A DNA stretch of 64,000 nt from Planctomycetaceae bacterium (GTDB lineage Bacteria; Planctomycetota; Planctomycetia; Pirellulales; Thermoguttaceae): contig JAAYAY010000306.1 of the NCBI GenBank assembly GCA_012719125.1, forward strand, positions 51,439-115,438, read 5' to 3'. Position numbers and translations under genes: made by a program. The number at the start of each line of letters is the position of its first letter. Position 1 is the stretch's first letter. This document shows positions 8,825 to 17,669 of this stretch, in pieces. The notes below the pieces were generated by a model that did not search any database, was not told where the DNA came from, and was given only the letters and a program-made list of their open reading frames with translations.

Positions 8825-10144
8825 CTACTCAACAACCCGCACAATCTCATACTTCCGCGGCACCGGCTTCGCCGCTGCGTAGATCTTGGCCTCGTAGTCC
8901 GCGGCCAGGGCTTCGAGCTCCTTGATCTTGGGCTCGAGTTCCTCCATCGCCGCCTTCAGCTTCTCCTGATCGATCGTCTCGGCTCGCCAGACGGCCTTGG
9001 GCTTCCGCCAGGCGTCGCGCAGGGGGTGGACGGCGTTGGCATTCCGCTCCTTGTTGAGCATGGCCACTTGCAGCGCCTGCTGGTATTGCGGGGTGTTGGC
9101 GTTGGCCTGCAGTTCCAGCTTGAAGCCGAGTTGCACGTGGGTAACGGGCGGGCCGATAGGGGCGCCGTCGATGCGGACCTCGTACTTGCCCGGCTCCAGC
9201 CCGGCCACCTGCAACTGCTCGTTGCTGAGGCGATGGGCCGCCTTGGTCAATTCGAATCCGAGGGCCGCCTCGGGTGGAAGCACCCAGGGGAGCGCTTGTG
9301 CGGTGTAGACGAACGAGAGGCCCTGCGGTGTGCCTTCCACGTTTTCGACCTTGCCGGCGGGGGCATTGACGACCCACTTGTCGCCCCGGCGGTTGGCGCC
9401 GATCCGGCCGACCGATCGCCGCTCCGGCGTCAGATCGTTGATGATCGCCACGGCCATCACGGCTTGCCCGCCTTCGGCCGGATGGACGGAATCGGGAATC
9501 AAGGTGAAGGTGGGATCGGTCTTGCGCTGCGCCAAGGTGAGGTCGTTCAGCGGGCCCCACATATTGACGAATCCCAGGCCGCGCTCGTAGGCCGTTTCTC
9601 GCAGCCAGGTGCCGTAGAATGCGAGCACGGCATTGTAGTACGGCGATCGCTCGCGGCCTTTGTAGTTCGGGTCCTCCATCCGCTTGGCGAGATTCACATG
9701 ATCGAACATGGTGGGCGTCATGACGATCGCCTTGGTCTCGATCGCCTGGAGCTTGTCGAGCAGCTCGGTCATGTCCTTTTCGTAGGTGTTGAACACTTCT
9801 TGATTGAAGTCGGTATAGCTGCCGTCGTTCATGCCGAGCAGGATGGTGACGTACTTGGGCTTGTAGGCCGCGATATCGCGATCGAAACGCTGTAAGGCGT
9901 CGAAAGCCCTGTCGCCGCCGATCCCGGCGTTGTGGAAGCGGATCTGCCGCTCGGGATAGCGGGTGTAAAAGAAATCCTCGACGTACTGGGTATAGAGGCA
10001 TTGATGGGTGATCGAGTCGCCGCAGAAGACCAGCGTGTCTCCCGATTCGAGTTCGATCGAACTGAGGACCGGTTGGGCGGCACCGCACAGCGTCGGCAGA
10101 AGGAAGATCGTCAGCAGGGCAATAACTCGAAACAAGCGGCGCAT
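8825..10144 (-). CDS. Secreted SGNH/GDSL-family hydrolase
   Basis: 439 residues with signal peptide (LFRVIALLTIFLLPTLCGAA). It shows all four SGNH blocks: GDS at 42-44 (nucleophile Ser44), NAGIGGDR near 72-79, GMND at 104-107, and DSVHP near residue 220, which gives the Asp and His of the triad. The C-terminal 200 residues form an extra domain ending in an alpha-helical, Glu/Lys-rich stretch. Such enzymes deacetylate glycans or cleave esters. It heads the minus-strand glycan cluster and could remove acyl groups from the polysaccharide before the lyases act. Substrate is unknown. Confidence 0.88.
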   Translation of the reverse strand: MRRLFRVIALLTIFLLPTLCGAAQPVLSSIELESGDTLVFCGDSITHQCLYTQYVEDFFYTRYPERQIRFHNAGIGGDRAFDALQRFDRDIAAYKPKYVTILLGMNDGSYTDFNQEVFNTYEKDMTELLDKLQAIETKAIVMTPTMFDHVNLAKRMEDPNYKGRERSPYYNAVLAFYGTWLRETAYERGLGFVNMWGPLNDLTLAQRKTDPTFTLIPDSVHPAEGGQAVMAVAIINDLTPERRSVGRIGANRRGDKWVVNAPAGKVENVEGTPQGLSFVYTAQALPWVLPPEAALGFELTKAAHRLSNEQLQVAGLEPGKYEVRIDGAPIGPPVTHVQLGFKLELQANANTPQYQQALQVAMLNKERNANAVHPLRDAWRKPKAVWRAETIDQEKLKAAMEELEPKIKELEALAADYEAKIYAAAKPVPRKYEIVRVVE

Positions 10145-10495
10145 GCGTTAGGCTCCTATGGGAAAGAGAAACAAGGTGGGTGAGGGAGGCTGGCCTGACG
10201 TCCAGGCGGGCGGCTTGAGTTTAGCTGGAGGACCGGGTGGGGTCAAGGAAGTCGGTTCTTCCACGGAAATGCAGGGGAACTGCAAAGTAGCAGGCACGCT
10301 CCGTCGTGCCGTCCGCAGAACTGCCGGAAATCCCGATTTCCCGCCAGCGGCGCTCGGAGAGTGCCTGCTACTTTTCTTGCCACAAGAGGACTTCGCAGTT
10401 CTCCTGCACGGAAATGCGAACGACTGGAACTTGCAGCCGCATTCCGAGATAATCGGCAGTCTTGTTGGCAACGCCGCCTTTCTCCGGGCTGATCC
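10145..10495. other. 351-bp divergent intergenic region
   Basis: It separates the SGNH gene (minus) from the transporter gene (plus). It should hold both promoters, but none is convincing by eye. Most of it is taken by the palindromic repeat at 10271-10410. Confidence 0.45.
10271..10410. repeat. MITE-like imperfect palindrome, copy 1 of a dispersed repeat
   Basis: The left half contains AAGTAGCAGGCACGCTCCG (starting near 10284) and the right half its inverted counterpart CGGAGAGTGCCTGCTACTT (ending near 10373). Further out, GCAGGGGAACTGC on the left pairs with GCAGTTCTCCTGC on the right. The 69-bp left half (10275-10343) reappears in inverted orientation at 61736-61804. There is no coding capacity. 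Confidence 0.8.
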
Positions 10496-11800
10496 GTGAG
10501 CCATACGTCACCCTCAACCCATCTCGACACCGGTGCACGACGAGAGACTCTTCGTCTGGGGGTGCTCTTCGGCGCGTTGTACTTCATCCAGGGCATCGCC
10601 GAGCCCAGCGACGGCCTGATCGCCCAGCCCGTGCTCTCGCTGCTGAAGTCGTGGCAATTCGACCATGCCCAGATCACTCGCTTCGCCGCGTTGATTTCGC
10701 TTCCCTGGGCGATCAAGCCGCTGTACGGGCTGCTGTCGGACTTCCTGCCGCTGGGCGGGTATCGCCGCAAGAGCTACCTGCTGCTGACCAGCGGGGCGGC
10801 CACGCTGGGACTCTCGGTCCTGGCGATCGTCGACCTGCCCGCCGGGGCGCTATCGTGGCTGCTTCTCCTGGTGTTGATGCCGGCGGTGGGCGTGGCCTTC
10901 TCCGACGTGGTGGTCGACGCCCTGATGGTCGAAACCGGCCAGCCGCGCGGCATCACCGGCCTGCTCCAGTCGATCCAGTGGGCCGCCATGTATTCGGCCA
11001 TGATCCTCACGGGCGCCCTGGGCGGCTACTTGAGCGGGCACGGGCTGCAGCGCTGGGCCTTCGCCGTCTGCGCGGTCGCCTGCGCGGCAAGCTTCCTGCT
11101 GGCCCTGCTGCTGGTGAAGGAAACACGCAGCACCGGTTCGGCCGGCTTTCGCGGCGCGCTGGGATCGCTTCTGAAGACGGTCCGCAGCCCCGCCGTGCTC
11201 AGCGTGGGCAGCTTCCTGTTCCTGTGGAACTTCAATCCGTTTTCGACCGCGGTGCTCTATCTGCATCAGACCACGTATCTTGGGTTCAGCGAGCAGTTCT
11301 ACGGCAATACCGTGTCGATTCTGGCGGCCGCTTCGATCGCGGCCTGCGTCGGCTACGGGTTCTACTGCCGCCGGGTGCCGTTCGATCGGCTTGTCCATTG
11401 GTCGATCGCACTGGGCATTCTGGCGACCGTCGCCTACTGGGCAGTGTGGGACGCAACCTCGGCCGTGGTGGTGACGGCTGCCGTCGGTTTCACCTACATG
11501 ACGGCCTGCCTGATCCAGCTTGATCTGGCCGCAAGGGTATGCCCGCCGGCGGCGGCCGGTACCACATTCGCCCTGTTGATGGCCTTGCAGAATATCGGGA
11601 TGTCGTCGTCGATCGCTGTCGGCGGCTGGATCTACGAGGCCGGTTTGGAGCGGTGGGGAGCGAGAATGTCGTTCAACGTGCTGGTCGGAACCGGCGCCCT
11701 GACAACGGCCGCCTGCTGGCTGCTGGTGCCCTGGCTGCGGCGGCAGGCCGACGCGTTGCAGCCCGGCGCTGCCGGGGCGGTTTCGCCGCCCACGGATTGA
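10496..11800 (+). CDS. MFS-type inner-membrane transporter (BT1/AmpG-like)
   Basis: 434 residues from a GTG at 10496; no in-frame ATG lies close upstream. There are about 12 hydrophobic segments. The opening (ALYFIQGIAEPSDGLIAQPV) and the loop LPWAIKPLYGLLSDFLPLGG resemble the folate-biopterin transporter (BT1) and AmpG-like branch of the major facilitator superfamily, whose members import folates, pterins or muropeptides. The substrate is not deducible. The next gene, a CstA-type carrier, follows after 100 bp on the same strand. Confidence 0.8.
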   Translation: MSHTSPSTHLDTGARRETLRLGVLFGALYFIQGIAEPSDGLIAQPVLSLLKSWQFDHAQITRFAALISLPWAIKPLYGLLSDFLPLGGYRRKSYLLLTSGAATLGLSVLAIVDLPAGALSWLLLLVLMPAVGVAFSDVVVDALMVETGQPRGITGLLQSIQWAAMYSAMILTGALGGYLSGHGLQRWAFAVCAVACAASFLLALLLVKETRSTGSAGFRGALGSLLKTVRSPAVLSVGSFLFLWNFNPFSTAVLYLHQTTYLGFSEQFYGNTVSILAAASIAACVGYGFYCRRVPFDRLVHWSIALGILATVAYWAVWDATSAVVVTAAVGFTYMTACLIQLDLAARVCPPAAAGTTFALLMALQNIGMSSSIAVGGWIYEAGLERWGARMSFNVLVGTGALTTAACWLLVPWLRRQADALQPGAAGAVSPPTD

Positions 11801-11900
11801 ACGTTTGACCGGCGTGGCCTACGATTGTGGGGATGCGATTCCGCCTTACCGGGTGTTGGTCAGGGCGTGTGTCGCCCTGAGCCTACCGCTGGAACGTCTT

Positions 11901-13574
11901 ATGCTGACAGCCATTTTTCTGGTTTGCACGATCTTGTTCACTGTGGCCTTCTTCACCTACGGGCGGTTTCTCGAACGGCGCCTGGAGATCGACGACAGCC
12001 GGCCCACGCCGTGTCATACGGACTACGACGGAGTCGATCGCGTGCCGGCCCATCCGGCCGTCCTGTTCGGGCACCATTTCTCGTCGATTGCCGGCGCCGG
12101 GCCGATCGTGGGGCCGATCATCGCCGCGGTCGCCTTCGGCTGGGCCGTGCCCCTGGTGTGGGTCCTGACAGGCGCGATCTTCATCGGTGGCGTTCACGAT
12201 TTCTGTGCCCTGGTGGCCTCCGTCCGCGATCGCGGACGGTCGATCGCCGACATCGCCCGCGGGTCGATGTCGCCCCTGGCCTACCGGCTGCTGCTCCTGT
12301 TCATGTGGCTGGCCCTGGTCTACGTGCTGACCGTGTTCACCGACCTCACGGCGACCACTTTCGTCGAGGACGGCGGCGTGGCCACGTCGTCGTGGCTGTT
12401 TCTGCTGCTGGCGATCTGTTTCGGCCTATCCGTCTATCGCTTGAAGATTCCGGTCCTGTGGGCGTCGCTGGTGTTCGTACCGCTGGTGTTCCTGGCCACC
12501 TGGGTCGGGCAGTTGATCCCCATCCCATCCGCCGAGATCGGGTCGGCGCTGGGACTCAATCCGCTCAAGGCCTGGTCGGTGCTGCTGATTCTCTACTGCT
12601 GCGTGGCGTCGGTGACGCCGGTCTGGATTCTGCTCCAGCCTCGCGACTATCTGTCTTCGTTCCTGCTGTACGCGTCGATGCTGCTGGGCCTGCTGGGCAT
12701 CGTGTTCGGCGGTTTCGACGTGCAGTTCCCGGCCTTCATCACCTGGCAATCGCCCGAGCTCGGCCCGATCTTCCCGATCGTGTTCATCACGGTGGCTTGC
12801 GGGGCATGCTCCGGGTTCCACAGCCTGGTAGCCTCCGGAACCTCGTCCAAGCAACTCAATAAGGAAAGCGATGCTCGCACCGTGGGCTACGGGGCGATGC
12901 TGGTCGAGGGCCTGGTGGCGGTGATCGCCCTGGCAACCGTGATGATGCTCAGCGCCGACGACCCGCTGAAGAGCAAGCCGCCGCTCACCGTCTACGGCAC
13001 CGGCATCAGCCATTTCGCCGCCGTGATTGGTATTCCCCACAAACTGGGCTTCGCTTTTGGCCTCCTGGCCCTGTCGACGTTCATCCTCACCACGCTCGAC
13101 ACGGCCACGCGTCTGGGCCGTTATATCGTCGAGGAGTTCTTCGGTTTGAAGCCCGGCCCAGCCCGCTACCTGGCCACGCTGGCCACCCTGGCCCTGCCGA
13201 CGGTGTTCGCCCTGATCACGCTCAAAGACGCCCAGGGACAGGTCCTTCCCGCATGGAAGGCCGTCTGGCCCGTGTTCGGCGCCACCAACCAGTTGCTGGC
13301 GGGCTTGACGTTCCTGGTGCTGGTCGCCTGGTTGCGGCGGACGAAGCGCAAGACGGGCTTCATCTGGCTGCCGCTGCTGTTCATGACCGCGGCCACCCTC
13401 TACGCCTTGGTCTTGCTGATCCAGCAGTACGGCTGGTCGCTGATCGGCGTGATCGCCATGGTGCTGATGGCGATGGCGATCGTCTTGATCATCGAGGCCG
13501 TCCGCACCGCCGGCCGATCGGACGCGTCACCCGACAGCGACGAAAATCCGCCCGAGTGCGGTGCGTGCGGGTGA
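11901..13574 (+). CDS. cstA: CstA-family carbon-starvation transporter
   Basis: 557 residues from the ATG at 11901; the open frame runs 32 codons further upstream without family similarity. CstA hallmarks are clear: PAVLFGHHFSSIAGAGPIVG, GGVHDFCALVASVRDRGRSI, CGACSGFHSLVASGTSSKQL and VFGATNQLLAGL. It has many transmembrane helices. Family members take up pyruvate or peptides, typically when carbon is scarce. At 557 residues it is shorter than E. coli CstA (about 700) and nearer the shorter CstA forms. The end faces the ATPase operon convergently. Confidence 0.93.
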   Translation: MLTAIFLVCTILFTVAFFTYGRFLERRLEIDDSRPTPCHTDYDGVDRVPAHPAVLFGHHFSSIAGAGPIVGPIIAAVAFGWAVPLVWVLTGAIFIGGVHDFCALVASVRDRGRSIADIARGSMSPLAYRLLLLFMWLALVYVLTVFTDLTATTFVEDGGVATSSWLFLLLAICFGLSVYRLKIPVLWASLVFVPLVFLATWVGQLIPIPSAEIGSALGLNPLKAWSVLLILYCCVASVTPVWILLQPRDYLSSFLLYASMLLGLLGIVFGGFDVQFPAFITWQSPELGPIFPIVFITVACGACSGFHSLVASGTSSKQLNKESDARTVGYGAMLVEGLVAVIALATVMMLSADDPLKSKPPLTVYGTGISHFAAVIGIPHKLGFAFGLLALSTFILTTLDTATRLGRYIVEEFFGLKPGPARYLATLATLALPTVFALITLKDAQGQVLPAWKAVWPVFGATNQLLAGLTFLVLVAWLRRTKRKTGFIWLPLLFMTAATLYALVLLIQQYGWSLIGVIAMVLMAMAIVLIIEAVRTAGRSDASPDSDENPPECGACG

Positions 13575-13648
13575 ATAACGTTACGTGATTCGGGGAAATG
13601 TGCTCCCGATCAAGGTAACTGTCCCCTGCGTCATTCCCGCGGGCGGTT

Positions 13649-16018
13649 CTATTCCTTCAAAAGGGTGTTCTTCAGAAGCGGTCGGATGATCTTGCGGATC
13701 TCGAGGGGCAGGTGCTTGAAGAGGGACAGGTCGTTGCCGGTCTTGATGGCTTCGATCGCAGCGTTCAGGGCCTTGAGTGGAATTTCGAGTTCCTCGTGTT
13801 TGCTGCCAAACTCCTGCCAACTCGAGTTCCAGAGGTCGAGCTGAGCTTCCGAGTAGTCGCCGTCGTCCAGAGCGGCGATCGATTCCGTCAGGCCGCTTCC
13901 GAGCTTGTCAAGTGCCTTGTAGTCGGCGTAGACGGAAATGAGTTCCTGGATGAACTCGGGCCAGGATTGGTGCTCGCGGCGGAGGACCATATTGAGGACG
14001 GCGCTCGGGTCCCCGCCGTATTCCCTCGTTTCCGGATCACCGTCTTCGAAGGCTCGTCGTATACTCGCGATCGATTCGCTGAGCGACTTGATGGGTATCG
14101 TGGCCTCCGGCAGGCAGAATAGCGCACATGTCCTTGTAGCAGGCGACGCTTCAGGCATGCGGATCACGGCGGAGAAGTCAGCAACTACGTCTTCAAAATT
14201 GCCAATCGCGCTATTGATATGTCCTTGCGCAACCAGGGCGGTTGCTTTGTGCCTAGCGGGGGCATTCTCCAACTCAACCACGGCAACAAGGTCGGCCATG
14301 GCCCGCCTAAGGTCTCGAATCGCCCCGTACGTGAGACCGCGGGCAAGTAATGCCCTCGCTTTCATTTCGATTGGAGCGTCTTGCGCGTTGATCACGATTG
14401 TGTAGTCTGCGATCTCCTCTTCTACGTTTCCAAGCCTGCTATAACACGTCGCCCGAGCCAGCAACGCTGTGCTCTTGATGGTAACCGGAGCATTCTCCAA
14501 TTCGATCACGGCTGAAAGGTCGGTAATTGCGGTTCGCGCGTCGCCGATCTTGTTGTGGGTGAGACCGCGACATAGCAAGCCCAAAGGTGGATCTGCACAA
14601 ACAAGCTCTTCGGCAATCTCCCTTGCATCGTCGAAGCGTTCGCTTTCAATGTGCCGCTGAAATTCACTTGCCATTTCCTGGCCAGCGATCTTCCGGAGAA
14701 CGTCGTCGGCTTGCAGAGCGACCTTCATATACGCAAGACAGCGAGCATTGGCCCCCGGCATTCCCATTTCGTTCCTAAGCTCTTGCTGAAGCTCACTGTC
14801 TGAATACCACACTCGCAGAAACGCCGCCACCAATTTCAGCGGCTCGCCCCGCTGCTTCTTCACCTCCAAACACAGCCGCATCAGCGGCTCCGCCATGTCA
14901 TAATACGATTCCTTGCCCCGTTTTTCCGATCTGACATAACCTCTCTGTCTGAGTTCCCCCAATTGCCTCGACACGTTTCTCTCAGGGATGAACGTCTCCT
15001 CTGCAATCTCCTTCACCGTCATGGCACCGTCAGCAGCGCACAGCGATTGCACGATCCTCGCTTGTTGCGGCGACAACGAGCGAATCCGCTCCTGGAAGTA
15101 AGGAGTCAGTTCCTCCGCAAGCTCCTCGAAGCACGCGACCAGCCCGTCGAGCGATTCCTTCGTGAGGAACTCGGACACCATGACGTACATGCGGTGGTTG
15201 CCGCCAGCCAGGTGATGCAGGGCGTGAACGCGGTAACGTCCCTCCGGCGTTCTTAGGAACTCCACCAGATCGGCCTTGTCGTTTTCCCTTGCGATCTTCT
15301 CCATCAGATCCCGCGCGTCGTCGACCGAAAGCGGCTCCAAATGGATGATCTCAAAGAAACCGTAGAATGCGGCTTCGCGGCTCGATACGTCCTCGAACAA
15401 CTGCTGCGACGTGGCCACCGTGGCCACCCGCCCTTGTTCCTGCAAGAAGGCCCGCCACTTCTTCTGGCCGGTGTCGCCCAGGCCGCGCATAGCGCGGTCG
15501 AGATTCTCCATAATCAACAGAATCGACCTGTCGCCAAGACGCCTGACGATTTCGCCCAGGATCTGCTCGGCCGCGTCGTCGGGGGCGAGACCTCGGGCGC
15601 CGGTACGATAGTCGAAGGCGAACTCGTCGGGGTAGGCCTTGGCCAGTTCGTCGGCGATTTCGAGGGCCAGGTCGATTAGACCGGTGAAGACGGTGTCCTC
15701 GCCCAGCCAGGCGATTCGCATCTTGTCCGCCAGTTGCGGGTTGGCTCTGACACGATCGTGAACCATTGAGACGAGGTGGGTCTTGCCGCAACCCCGCGGA
15801 CCGATGTACAGGGCATGGTGCTTGTTGCCGGTCAGCATGCTCTCTTCGCACCAGCGGACCGCCTGACGCAGCAGTTGGTGCCGTTGCACGAAGATCCGCT
15901 CCCGCGTTTTCGGATCCATGTTGCTGGGTGTGTAGGCTGAGATCATGGGCCTTCGGAACACTGCTTCGGACACCGTTGCCTGGGGCACATAGGAACTTGC
16001 CGCGATTGGCTCGGTCAT
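13649..16018 (-). CDS. P-loop ATPase with winged helix and TPR-like repeats, second gene of a coupled ATPase operon
   Basis: 789 residues from the ATG at 16018, which overlaps the upstream stop as ATGA, so translation is coupled. Walker A is GPRGCGKT at 73-80 and Walker B is SILLIMENLD near 165-174, in an ORC/STAND-like AAA domain (about residues 40-320). A winged-helix segment follows at about 325-410 (MTVKEIAEETFIPERNVSRQ), a MarR/ArsR-like DNA-binding type. Residues about 480-620 hold at least four helical repeats of roughly 38 residues with the recurrent phrase AVIELENAP or close variants, TPR-like but irregular. The rest is helical and unassigned. The order NTPase, winged helix, repeat sensor is typical of STAND switch proteins, some of which serve in phage defence. 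The biological role is unknown; I found no known system to match. Confidence 0.8.
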   Translation of the reverse strand: MTEPIAASSYVPQATVSEAVFRRPMISAYTPSNMDPKTRERIFVQRHQLLRQAVRWCEESMLTGNKHHALYIGPRGCGKTHLVSMVHDRVRANPQLADKMRIAWLGEDTVFTGLIDLALEIADELAKAYPDEFAFDYRTGARGLAPDDAAEQILGEIVRRLGDRSILLIMENLDRAMRGLGDTGQKKWRAFLQEQGRVATVATSQQLFEDVSSREAAFYGFFEIIHLEPLSVDDARDLMEKIARENDKADLVEFLRTPEGRYRVHALHHLAGGNHRMYVMVSEFLTKESLDGLVACFEELAEELTPYFQERIRSLSPQQARIVQSLCAADGAMTVKEIAEETFIPERNVSRQLGELRQRGYVRSEKRGKESYYDMAEPLMRLCLEVKKQRGEPLKLVAAFLRVWYSDSELQQELRNEMGMPGANARCLAYMKVALQADDVLRKIAGQEMASEFQRHIESERFDDAREIAEELVCADPPLGLLCRGLTHNKIGDARTAITDLSAVIELENAPVTIKSTALLARATCYSRLGNVEEEIADYTIVINAQDAPIEMKARALLARGLTYGAIRDLRRAMADLVAVVELENAPARHKATALVAQGHINSAIGNFEDVVADFSAVIRMPEASPATRTCALFCLPEATIPIKSLSESIASIRRAFEDGDPETREYGGDPSAVLNMVLRREHQSWPEFIQELISVYADYKALDKLGSGLTESIAALDDGDYSEAQLDLWNSSWQEFGSKHEELEIPLKALNAAIEAIKTGNDLSLFKHLPLEIRKIIRPLLKNTLLKE

Positions 16019-17232
16019 TTCTTCGTTCCTTCCAGCCCCTGGGCCGTACGCCACCATCTCTGAACCAGGGGAAAGCGAAATCGGTATCGCCCCTTCTCGT
16101 CACGGACCAGGTAGTGGTCCTGGGCCAGCGACTTGAGCAACTGAACCACGTCGTCCCGGTTGTCGATCCGCACCTTCGAACGAAGATCGGCATAGCACTG
16201 GTCGATCGACCGGGGAGATGGAGCGAGGGCGAGAAAGTCCAGCAAGACCCCGGCGAGCGAGGCGGCTGGTATGCTGTTGCCGTCAGCGTCCGGGAGGTTG
16301 TGCCGGTAATAGATCTTCAACCGTTCGCGGAAGTGCTCCATTTCCCACGGATCGGAATCGTCAACGAGTTGCCGCTGCACCAGAACCTCCACGTCTTTGG
16401 GCGTGACCGTACTCTCAAGCAAGGTCATCCGCGTGACGACGCGGTGGATGTAGAACGGAACGGCATCCGTCAACTCAACAATCTTGGCGATCACCGGTTC
16501 TTGCGAGTCGCACGTCACCGCCTCCTGCCCAAGAAGGTTCCTTGCCAACGTGGCAGCGTCTTCTAAAGCGAGAGGGCCGATCTCGACCTTCTCCATGTCG
16601 TTCGTCGGCTGGCTGGCGTAGTCCTGGCCGCGAAGATCGCGCAGCACGTGATGGAGGCCGACCGATCCGGTGAAGATCATGCGAAGGTTGTCGTTTTCAT
16701 TCCGCATCGCTCGGAGCGAATCGAGAATCGCCAGGGAGGAATTGTCCGTCGAGCCGGATTTTTCCTCCAGGGCATCGATTTTCTGAAGCATGTAGGGAAC
16801 TTCGTCCCAGAGAAAGACGATCTGCTGGTTAGTCTGGTGGTTGCATGTGTCCGTCAGTATCTTCTCGAGAATCGATTGCCAGCCCTTCTTCTGCTGCGGC
16901 GGGATTTTGATGACTCCGCCGATTTCGGTTCCGCCAATGGACTCGACGAGGCCGCCCAGCCACCGGCCGATGGCAGCCTTCTTGCTTTGGTAGTTTTTCA
17001 GGTCGGTGAGTACGACCTCCACGAAGCGCGTCGGTGAATCAACCTTCTCCAGATCGGCATAGAGAACCACCTTGTTTGGTGGCGACTCAGCTTGCATCTT
17101 CTTGAGGACAGTCGTCTTGCCGATTCGCCGTTCGGCCGTGAAAACAACCGAACCTTGATCGATGGCCTTCCAGATCCGGCCGATCAGCTTATCTCTTCCT
17201 ACCACGTTCTCGGGAGCTACCTGCTTTGCCAC
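16015..17232 (-). CDS. COG1672-like AAA ATPase, first gene of the coupled ATPase operon
   Basis: 405 residues from a GTG at 17232, chosen because AAGGAG lies exactly 7 nt upstream; the longer open frame upstream runs through the promoter. VVGRDKLIGRIW at 10-21 is the usual N-terminus of prokaryotic AAA_16/ATPase-domain proteins. Walker A is the variant AERRIGKTT at 33-41 and Walker B is IVFLWDE at 138-144, with a sensor-1-like FTGSVGLHH. The C-terminus (YRFRFPLVQRWW) is the winged-helix end common in this family. It has no membrane segment or recognisable effector. Its stop overlaps the next ATPase start by 4 nt. Possible roles are a switch ATPase for the partner or a regulator of its own promoter. 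Confidence 0.82.
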   Translation of the reverse strand: MAKQVAPENVVGRDKLIGRIWKAIDQGSVVFTAERRIGKTTVLKKMQAESPPNKVVLYADLEKVDSPTRFVEVVLTDLKNYQSKKAAIGRWLGGLVESIGGTEIGGVIKIPPQQKKGWQSILEKILTDTCNHQTNQQIVFLWDEVPYMLQKIDALEEKSGSTDNSSLAILDSLRAMRNENDNLRMIFTGSVGLHHVLRDLRGQDYASQPTNDMEKVEIGPLALEDAATLARNLLGQEAVTCDSQEPVIAKIVELTDAVPFYIHRVVTRMTLLESTVTPKDVEVLVQRQLVDDSDPWEMEHFRERLKIYYRHNLPDADGNSIPAASLAGVLLDFLALAPSPRSIDQCYADLRSKVRIDNRDDVVQLLKSLAQDHYLVRDEKGRYRFRFPLVQRWWRTAQGLEGTKK

Positions 17233-17259
17233 TGCATGACTCCTTGGGGCCAGAAGCAC

Positions 17260-17315
17260 ACATACGATGACTCCATCGTACGACGATCTTATCGTACGAT
17301 AATCATGTCGTATGT
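17260..17315. promoter_or_regulatory. Operator array: four 8-bp sites with 16-bp period, overlapping the ATPase operon promoter
   Basis: Sites are ACATACGA at 17260-17267, TCGTACGA at 17276-17283, TCGTACGA at 17292-17299 and TCGTATGT at 17308-17315. The two inner sites are perfect palindromes and the two outer ones are reverse complements of each other, so the whole array is a dyad centred near 17287.5. Each step is exactly 16 bp (about 1.5 helical turns). Site 17292-17299 extends to the 14-bp palindrome TTATCGTACGATAA at 17289-17302. Site 3 covers the -10 and site 4 touches the -35, so binding would repress. Confidence 0.8.
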
Positions 17316-17318
17316 CAA
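17291..17318 (-). promoter_or_regulatory. Sigma-70-like promoter of the ATPase operon
   Basis: On the minus strand TTGACA (17318-17313) is followed by a 16-nt spacer and TACGAT (17296-17291, 4 of 6 matches to TATAAT). Transcription would begin near 17284, giving a leader of about 52 nt that contains AAGGAG 7 nt before the GTG at 17232. Confidence 0.6.
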
Positions 17319-17669
17319 GCGATTCGCGATAATGGACATAAATCATATAGAAACAACGACTTATGTATACGTTCTGGCAAGGGGATCGGTTGCGCGCAGA
17401 CACGCCGAATTCAAGACATACCACCACAGCAGGTGGTTCAACTCGGCCGAATTGATGGGTGCAGGTCGGGTTGGCGGCGTTGCGACACGCGGAGCAGGTC
17501 CGCGAGGCTATCCAATCGCGGTCTCGCAGAAACCGTTTCCTGTGCCACACGCTGATGCCTACAATGGCAACCTGCAAGCCACCCAACCCGCCCCTGCCAC
17601 CACGGCACCCCCGGCCCAGACATCGCAACCACCCGCAAATCGCCTTCCCAACCATGCTGGAGTGAAACC
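17319..17669. other. Non-coding region between the ATPase operon promoter and the ceramidase-like gene
   Basis: Divergent intergenic DNA. I see no gene and no clear plus-strand promoter. A short hairpin ACCACC-6 nt-GGTGGT lies near 17420-17438. GGAG occurs 7 nt before the ATG at 17670. Confidence 0.4.

Noticed and set aside
8687..9895. 402-codon plus-strand frame opposite the SGNH gene
   Set aside because: Its first 15 codons match the IS630 core, but the rest is the antisense of the SGNH hydrolase and shows no transposase continuation.
13575..13648. Possible terminator between the CstA and ATPase genes
   Set aside because: No stable stem with a T-run could be seen in the 74-bp convergent gap.
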